NCBI RefSeq assembly: GCF_020164745.1
Contig: NZ_JAIUGV010000008.1
Location: forward strand, 292,311 to 356,310
DNA: 64,000 bases
Direction: 5' to 3'
DNA from: Mesorhizobium sp. ES1-4
Lineage (GTDB): Bacteria > Pseudomonadota > Alphaproteobacteria > Rhizobiales > Rhizobiaceae
The notes beneath the pieces were generated by a model, which ran no database searches, had not been told where the DNA came from, and saw nothing but the letters and a program-made list of their open reading frames with translations. Position 1 is the first letter of the stretch. Every line of letters begins with the position of its first letter. The translations under genes and the position numbers were made by a program. Shown here in pieces: positions 58,984 to 64,000 of this stretch.

Positions 58984-59643
58984 AGGGGGGCCGAAGATTC
59001 CCATCTCCGCCGTCCTGGCTGTTGCTTCGGCCTTGCCATAGATGCCGCCCGGCAAGGCAAGCGCCCAGCCATTCGATACGAGCCAGGCGCCGACATCCTG
59101 TTTGCCCAGCCTGCATGTCGCAGCGACAGGGAAGCGGTCGACCGCCGGAGGCACGAAACAGTTCAGCGCCCGCCCGCGCATCCAGTTGTTGAAAGCCGCA
59201 CGCGCCCGCTGTCCGCAAGGCCATGCATTACCGTGAAACAGACAGATCCTGTCGGGTTCGACGCTCTGGGTTCCGCTGATGAAAAGCTTCCGCCCCATGG
59301 AGTCGAAACCAGCCGACGACGTGGCCACCGGACCGTAGAGCGGTGTTTCCTGCCAATCCCTGGGCATCGATGGCTTGGGGCGTGAGGCAAGGCCGAGGTC
59401 GCCAAGGGGCAGGCGAGGTTCCACCCGCACCATGTCGGGCCCCTCGATCTGCGGCGGTGCGATGAGATCCTCGGCAATCTTGCGGGCTGAATTGACCACC
59501 GGTCGAACCGGGTGTTGCGCGACTTCATCGCTGACGTCCGGGGCCGGGCCGGTGACGGTTCTTTCGATGGGAAACAGGGTCGCTGCCTTGACCATCAGCA
59601 GGATGCCGACGAGAAGCTCCAGGCTTGCGACCGCGATCATCAT
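58981..59643 (-). CDS. Thermonuclease (SNase)-like exported protein
   Basis: A 220-residue protein with an N-terminal hydrophobic anchor or signal (MMIAVASLELLVGILLMVKA) and a proline-rich linker, then a C-terminal domain resembling staphylococcal-nuclease-like proteins of Rhizobiales: ICLFHGNAWPCGQRARAAFN, then LNCFVPPAVDRFPVAATCRL, then VGAWLVSNGWALALPGG. The catalytic Arg/Glu set of true SNase is not fully evident, so activity is uncertain. Start MMIAVAS (59643) is chosen; the frame is open upstream into the neighbour. It lies 46 bp after the LpoA-like gene. Its stop is inside a palindromic repeat. Confidence 0.72.
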   Translation of the reverse strand: MMIAVASLELLVGILLMVKAATLFPIERTVTGPAPDVSDEVAQHPVRPVVNSARKIAEDLIAPPQIEGPDMVRVEPRLPLGDLGLASRPKPSMPRDWQETPLYGPVATSSAGFDSMGRKLFISGTQSVEPDRICLFHGNAWPCGQRARAAFNNWMRGRALNCFVPPAVDRFPVAATCRLGKQDVGAWLVSNGWALALPGGIYGKAEATARTAEMGIFGPP

Positions 59644-59689
59644 GCGCGGGCGCCCCGCTTGCCCCACCGGGCCGATCGCGCCCGATTCG

Positions 59690-60889
59690 CTAGAAGCTGG
59701 ACGTCGATTTGGCAACCAGTTTGAGCGCACCTTTTTCAATCCGGTAAAACGGCATCGAGCGTTCGCTGGATCCATCCGCGCGGAACCTGAACAAGCCGGT
59801 CGATCCGCGGAATCCACTGGGGCTTTCGAAAACCTGCCTGTTGAAACCGTTGGGTCCGGCAGCGCTTGCGATCCCCGCGGTCAAGGCAACCATGTCATAG
59901 GCATAAGCGACGTTGACGTCGGCCTCGTAGTTGAATGTCGCCTTGAAGCGATCCGAAATCGGGCCTGTTTCGTGTTGGTCGAGCGTCGCAATATAGGCGC
60001 CTTCGAAAAGTGGACTGTTCGGGCGCTCCAGCCAGCGGTTCGTGCCGACCACCGAGGTCGATTTTCCAGGAATGCCCTTTGCCTTCAGGGCGATCAGGAT
60101 TGGCGACGGATTGCTGTCGCCGCTGACAACGATCACGGCATCGGGGGCGTCCACCAGCGAGCCCATGTCCGCGACCGCCTTTGCCGCGCTGTCGGCGCTC
60201 GTATAGGGTATGGTGACCGCAAGTGCTGCTCCATACACGCTGAGGCTGTTGGCGACCCGCTTTTCGACGAAATCGGCGCCGGCGCCCGCCGGCACCAGCA
60301 GGACGAACTTCCTGCCGCCCTTGGCCGCGATCGCGCCAGCGCCTGCAGCGGCGCTGTCTGCTTCGCTGAGGCATACCGCATAGACGCCCGGGCCACCGGT
60401 AAAATTGTCCGCGAGAGCCAGAACCACCGGCCGGTTTGAGCCCGATAGTTTCGCGACATGCTGGGCCGCCGGCAGTTCGGTCGGACCGATGACCACTTTC
60501 GCTCCCGACGTTATGGCCTTTACCGCCAGTTGCTGGGAGTAGGTCGCGTCTCCCCTCGTGTCCTCGATGGTAAGCGTCAGCAGCGGGTTGCCGATGTCCG
60601 TCATCGCGAGCTTGGCGGCGTCGAGCATCTTTCTGCCGTTTTCTCCCGCGGACCCTGGAGCGGACAGCGGCAGCAGCATGGCAATCCGGGCAGGTCCGGT
60701 GCCGAGGGACTGCGTTGCCGGGCTTGCGTTGGCGACAGCAACAGCAGCCGGCTGATTGGCGGCCTGGATGCCGGCGGGATCGAGCGCGTCGGACACCGCG
60801 CCCTTCGATTGGCAGCCGAGCAACGACATTGCCAGCGCCCAAGCGACCGCCCATGTCCGCAGGCCGTGGACCGGCCGGTCAGATTCCAT
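59690..60889 (-). CDS. LpoA-like penicillin-binding protein activator (periplasmic-binding fold lipoprotein)
   Basis: A 399-residue lipoprotein. The signal WAVAWALAMSLLGCQSKG has a lipobox (LLGC). The rest is a Leu/Ile/Val-binding-protein fold as in LpoA: ARIAMLLPLSAPGSAGENGR, AKVVIGPTELPAAQHVAKL, RPVVLALADNFTGG, VVGTNRWLERPNSPLFEGAY. LpoA activates PBP1A in E. coli; for alphaproteobacterial homologues the PBP partner is not proven. ATG 60889 gives a lipoprotein; the long upstream frame has no family match. Confidence 0.85.
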   Translation of the reverse strand: MESDRPVHGLRTWAVAWALAMSLLGCQSKGAVSDALDPAGIQAANQPAAVAVANASPATQSLGTGPARIAMLLPLSAPGSAGENGRKMLDAAKLAMTDIGNPLLTLTIEDTRGDATYSQQLAVKAITSGAKVVIGPTELPAAQHVAKLSGSNRPVVLALADNFTGGPGVYAVCLSEADSAAAGAGAIAAKGGRKFVLLVPAGAGADFVEKRVANSLSVYGAALAVTIPYTSADSAAKAVADMGSLVDAPDAVIVVSGDSNPSPILIALKAKGIPGKSTSVVGTNRWLERPNSPLFEGAYIATLDQHETGPISDRFKATFNYEADVNVAYAYDMVALTAGIASAAGPNGFNRQVFESPSGFRGSTGLFRFRADGSSERSMPFYRIEKGALKLVAKSTSSF

Positions 60890-60918
60890 ACTCTGCCTGC
60901 GCGCTTTCGCTCTTGCCG

Positions 60919-61290
60919 TCAGTTCATATACTCGACCATGCGGTCGTGAAAGCACTCGCACTTGTTGAGCGTGTCTTCGTCCTTGTAGTTGGTCTTCAGG
61001 TAGCCGTAAGCCATGCCGCAGGCGACCTTGGCTTCCGATGCCCAGACGAAGACCGGCCGCGATGAATGGATCCATTCCGGGCTGTTGGCGACAGCGACCG
61101 ACTCGTCCATCAACTTCACGACCTGTTTCGTGAGGTCGACCGTGTTTTCGGTCAGCACGAGGTTGGACGTGCCGACAGTCCGGCAATAGTCGGCCACGGG
61201 TCCCTCGATGATGTCAGCGGCAAAGCCGGTCGATCCAGCCGTCAGCAACAGGGCGGCCGCCGAAACCAGCAGCTTTACAACAGTTTTCAT
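60919..61290 (-). CDS. Small exported cysteine-containing protein
   Basis: A 123-residue protein with a signal peptide (VVKLLVSAAALLLTAGSTGF, cleavage after FAA). The mature part has cysteines in VADYCRTVG, KVACGMAYGYLK and LNKCECFHDRMVEYM. The C-x-x-AYGY part recalls Rap1a/Tai-type immunity proteins, but the match is weak, and no toxin gene is adjacent. A strong GGGGAGGGGAG ribosome site precedes it. It is 29 bp before the LpoA-like gene, likely the first gene of a three-gene operon. Confidence 0.7.
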   Translation of the reverse strand: MKTVVKLLVSAAALLLTAGSTGFAADIIEGPVADYCRTVGTSNLVLTENTVDLTKQVVKLMDESVAVANSPEWIHSSRPVFVWASEAKVACGMAYGYLKTNYKDEDTLNKCECFHDRMVEYMN

Positions 61291-61540
61291 GATGAGCTCC
61301 CCTCCCCAGATTACAATTCACGTGCGGCTAATGCATAACATGCAAGCGTGGCTGCGTACTGTGCCAGTTAGGCCACAGTCATCGCCGCAAAGGACGATGC
61401 TCGTGTCTGCGGTCTGTCCCGTCCGCCCCAGCCAAACGGTCGGGCAACGAGAAAGACGGCTTCACGCCTCCTTAAACCGAGCTTCCCCGAAGCGATGTTC
61501 ATTTCCCTCGGCGAAGCCGATTGATCGCCAAGCATGCATT

Positions 61541-64000
61541 TTATGCCACATTCACAGTCGTCGCATGATGAGCGTCGTCATACATTATGTTCATTGTATT
61601 CGAGATGCCCGGATTGACCGTCAAAGTTGCTACTTCGACAGCCGGGCCGCCGTGGGTGACGTAGACGTGGACGTCTGTCCCATCACTATGCGCACTGAGG
61701 CTACCATCTGATTGCGTCTTATCCTGGCCGCCGCCGAAAACGGCATCCAGGACTTTGCTCAGATCGACAATGTCACCCTCAACGGAGTGATAGTCGGCGA
61801 TCAAGTCGTGGATGCTACCATGACTCGTCCACGTAGCAGCATTGATAACGAAGGTGTCCGCGCCCGTACCGCCCGTCATTGTGGTCTGACCGCTACCTGC
61901 GATGAGGGTATTGGCGTTGGCATCGCCGACCAGATTGTCGCCGTTATACGAGGAGCCGATCAGGTTCTCTATTCCCGTCAACGTGTCGCCAAGCGCCGCT
62001 CCGCCGTAAATGTGTGTCAAGAGATTGACCTGGACCGGACCCGCTGCGTTGGAGAAGTCGACCGTGTCGTTGGTTCCGGTCCCGGTAAAAGTGTCGTGCC
62101 CATTCGCGCTTGCGGCGAAAACGTCGTTGGCGCCCGACAGCTGGTATCCGGAACCGGTGTGGCTGCCGATCAGAGACACAGTGAGATTGCTGGCGCTCGA
62201 CGCCGTGTCCCCGTCACCGTCGGTGATGGTGGGGGCGAACGTCAGCGTCGTATCTGACACTGTCACTTTCTCGTTATAGTTGACACTTGTGATCCCAACG
62301 CTAGCCGTCCCCGTATTCACGATCGTTAGGTCCGAGAAGCCGCCATACGTGGCGATAAAACTGTTATATGCGGCCGGGTTGTTGGTGCCAGTGCCAACCC
62401 AGTGGGCAGTATCGACAGTGAACGTGGCGACATTGTTCCCCGATAGTGTTTCGGTCAGGTAATGTGTGTGCGAGGAATCCCAAATGTAAATCTGGAAGCT
62501 TTCGCCTGTGGGCGGCTTGTCGATGCCGAACTGTGCCTGGAGTTGCGGCGTGCCGAACCTGAAATCCACAACCTCGCCACCATCGAGGAACGCATTGTTC
62601 ACCCCGAAAGCATTTTTGTTTGAGTTTATAGTTCCTACCGTTCCAATTGTTGATTGGTATCCTCCCAAACCATTGGATGTCACCGAATAACCTGTGCCGC
62701 CCTGGACTAGAAGGTCATAGCCGGACGGCGGAGCGCCGCTGCCGCCAGTGTAGTTCGTTCCCACGCCTTCAACCCAGGTATTATTGCCGGGCGGAATGCT
62801 CGAGGAACTGATGGTTGCTGCGGTTTGCAACTGGTTGGATGCGAGATGGAAATCGTAGGTACCATCCACCGCCATCGTGAGCGTGAAGAATTGATTGCTT
62901 GCCAGCCCAGTCTGCGCGCCAGTCAGCGTCTGATACGCGAACATTTCCGAGCTGTGGGTTGCCGCATCGTAATGCGTGTACTCGTAGAATGTGTAGGCTG
63001 CCCCCGTGCTCGGAGTGACCGTGACCTTGTTGATTTGCTCGCCCGTAAGGCTCGGGCTCCCACTGCTGGTTATCGAGTAATGCTCGCCAGCGGGATCGGC
63101 TCCCATTGCGATTCCGATCGCGGTCGTCGTCGTGCTGGGACCATCCGCGCCGAAAACAGGCTGCCATGTGCCGTGGGCGTCGGTATCGGTGACATTCGGC
63201 ATAACGGCGTTTTGAATGGAGAGGATCTGGGGCGCGTCGTCGGTTGCGTTGACGGTGATGGTGTTGGTGACCGTGTTGCCGGCGCTGTCCTTCACCTGGT
63301 AGCTGAAGGTGTCGGCCTGTTCGCTCGCCGCCCCGTTGATCACCGGGCTGGTCAGCGTATAGGTGAATGTCCCGTCGCTGTGGAGGACGATGGTGCCGTG
63401 GCCGCCGGTGAGCGTCGTGCCGCCGGCCACCACCGTGCCGCCCACCAGGCTGTAGGTGTCGGCGCCCACGCCGCCCGAAGCATGTCCGACCAGGGTCGCG
63501 CCGCTCGTCACGTTCGAGCCGTTGCCGGCCAGCGAGCCGACCACCGGCAGGCCCGCCTCGCTTACCGTCACCGTGTCCGGCGTCGCCGCCAGGTTCGAGG
63601 CGTTGACCGTGACGTCCAGCGTCGTCGTGGAGGTCGAGCCGTCGCTGTCCGCGATCGTGTAGACGAAGTGGTCCACCCCGTTCACATCGGGCTTGGCCGT
63701 ATAGGTGTAACTGCCGTTCGCCTGCAGCGTCAGGTCGCCATAGGTGCCATGGATCACCGAGCCCACGCCGCTGCTCAGCGCCGTCGTCGTGTCCGTTCCC
63801 GTCGCAACCCCGACGACCCCGCCGGCCGCCGCGTAACCATCGGCGCCCGCCTTGTCGTTGCTCTCGACATCGGCCCCCACCGTCTGGCCCGAGATCAGGC
63901 TGTTGGTGTCGGGGGCCGCCACAGGCGCGTCGTCGGTTGCGTTGACGGTGATGGTGTTGGTGACCGTGTTGCCGGCGCTGTCCTTCACCTGGTAGCTGAA
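61541..64000 (-). CDS. Large repeat adhesin with type I secretion signal, C-terminal part
   Basis: The frame is open to the right edge, so only the last 819 residues are present. Ig-like/VCBS-type repeats with DDAP joints (NTITVNATDDAPVAAPDTNS) fill the N-terminal third; a 231-residue repeat is visible at the DNA level. A unique middle part (about residues 255-590) follows, then RTX-like Gly/Asp sequences (DTVDFSNAAGPVQVNLLTH, NGDNLVGDANANTLIAGSG, MTGGTGADTFVINAAT) and a C-terminal type I export signal. Secreted by an ABC-type system, it likely serves attachment or biofilm. Secretion genes are not in the window. Confidence 0.88.
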   Translation of the reverse strand, partial: FSYQVKDSAGNTVTNTITVNATDDAPVAAPDTNSLISGQTVGADVESNDKAGADGYAAAGGVVGVATGTDTTTALSSGVGSVIHGTYGDLTLQANGSYTYTAKPDVNGVDHFVYTIADSDGSTSTTTLDVTVNASNLAATPDTVTVSEAGLPVVGSLAGNGSNVTSGATLVGHASGGVGADTYSLVGGTVVAGGTTLTGGHGTIVLHSDGTFTYTLTSPVINGAASEQADTFSYQVKDSAGNTVTNTITVNATDDAPQILSIQNAVMPNVTDTDAHGTWQPVFGADGPSTTTTAIGIAMGADPAGEHYSITSSGSPSLTGEQINKVTVTPSTGAAYTFYEYTHYDAATHSSEMFAYQTLTGAQTGLASNQFFTLTMAVDGTYDFHLASNQLQTAATISSSSIPPGNNTWVEGVGTNYTGGSGAPPSGYDLLVQGGTGYSVTSNGLGGYQSTIGTVGTINSNKNAFGVNNAFLDGGEVVDFRFGTPQLQAQFGIDKPPTGESFQIYIWDSSHTHYLTETLSGNNVATFTVDTAHWVGTGTNNPAAYNSFIATYGGFSDLTIVNTGTASVGITSVNYNEKVTVSDTTLTFAPTITDGDGDTASSASNLTVSLIGSHTGSGYQLSGANDVFAASANGHDTFTGTGTNDTVDFSNAAGPVQVNLLTHIYGGAALGDTLTGIENLIGSSYNGDNLVGDANANTLIAGSGQTTMTGGTGADTFVINAATWTSHGSIHDLIADYHSVEGDIVDLSKVLDAVFGGGQDKTQSDGSLSAHSDGTDVHVYVTHGGPAVEVATLTVNPGISNTMNIMYDDAHHATTVNVA
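63231..63307. repeat. Adhesin DNA repeat, copy 1
   Basis: The 77-bp stretch 63231-63307 is repeated at 63924-64000, 693 bp (231 codons) away. It encodes the DDAP joint and the strand before it (SAGNTVTNTITVNATDDAP). High identity at the DNA level suggests recent duplication or gene conversion within the adhesin gene. Confidence 0.85.
63924..64000. repeat. Adhesin DNA repeat, copy 2
   Basis: Second copy of the 77-bp sequence found at 63231-63307, truncated by the window edge. The repeat probably goes on beyond the window. Confidence 0.85.

Noticed and set aside
1..64000. tRNA, rRNA, CRISPR, insertion sequence, prophage or toxin-antitoxin pair
   Set aside because: I looked for these while reading the intergenic regions and found no convincing example. 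The small Rap1a-like protein has no toxin partner. A tRNA or covariance-model scan was not possible.

Overview
The window looks like a chromosomal segment of a Mesorhizobium-type rhizobium (Alphaproteobacteria, Hyphomicrobiales). The evidence is high GC with strong G/C third-position bias, alphaproteobacterial gene orders (ctaC-ctaD-ctaB-ctaG-ctaE-surf1-ispH-thrB-rnhA; thrC-M16 peptidase-RimJ-type GNAT; mutY-DUF721-dsbA-smc), a CcrM-type GANTC methyltransferase with a possible CtrA box elsewhere, Rhizobiales families (IalB, BTLCP, DUF6101) and rhizobial palindromic intergenic repeats. Taxonomy is inferred from these features, not from a database search. Most of the window is core genome. I saw no insertion sequence, prophage, CRISPR array, rRNA or tRNA gene.

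Layout. 1-13 kb: end of an FAD-linked oxidase, a DUF6101 protein behind a structured leader, ubiA, a LysR regulator divergent from a PhyH-like dioxygenase, purD, a GH25 lysozyme-like protein, an acyl-CoA dehydrogenase/crotonase pair, pdxH, a surface-antigen-like protein, a DnaJ-type chaperone and fabI. 13-26 kb: phosphatase, DUF1344, aroC, ribB, a membrane protein, bluB behind a cobalamin riboswitch, a histone-deacetylase-fold enzyme, xseB, DUF2277, pirin, dxs, GFA protein, tlyA and an RlmD/TrmA-type methyltransferase. 26-29.4 kb: BTLCP protease with a perfect CtrA-like box, tldD and an IalB protein.

29.7-39.1 kb: the aa3 cytochrome c oxidase operon (subunits II, I and III plus ctaB, a CoxF-like small protein, ctaG, DUF983 and surf1), running on to ispH, thrB and rnhA. 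Just after ctaE there is a clear intrinsic terminator followed by a 5'-truncated L,D-transpeptidase (YkuD) remnant that is still coupled to DUF983. This is the clearest structural oddity. 39-48 kb: DUF2938, peroxiredoxin, DsbD-N-like protein, YqgE/AlgH, then a minus-strand run thrC > M16 peptidase > GNAT > GGDEF-EAL sensor. 48-58 kb: a lipoprotein, two HAD hydrolases, ccrM, mutY, DUF721/DciA-like, a DsbA-like thiol oxidoreductase and smc.

58-64 kb is the most accessory-like part: a membrane protein with a degenerate GGDEF domain, two adjacent palindromic repeats, a three-gene envelope/secreted cluster (small Cys protein, LpoA-like lipoprotein, SNase-like protein), and the C-terminal 819 residues of a large type-I-secreted repeat adhesin that runs off the right edge with a 693-bp DNA repeat.

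Functionally the window combines respiration (cox operon, ubiA), isoprenoid and cofactor synthesis (dxs, ispH, ribB, pdxH, bluB), amino-acid synthesis (aroC, thrB, thrC), chromosome maintenance (smc, ccrM, mutY, xseB, rnhA) and envelope or redox proteins. I did not find a convincing wholly new defence or mobile system; the points worth a second look are listed as findings.
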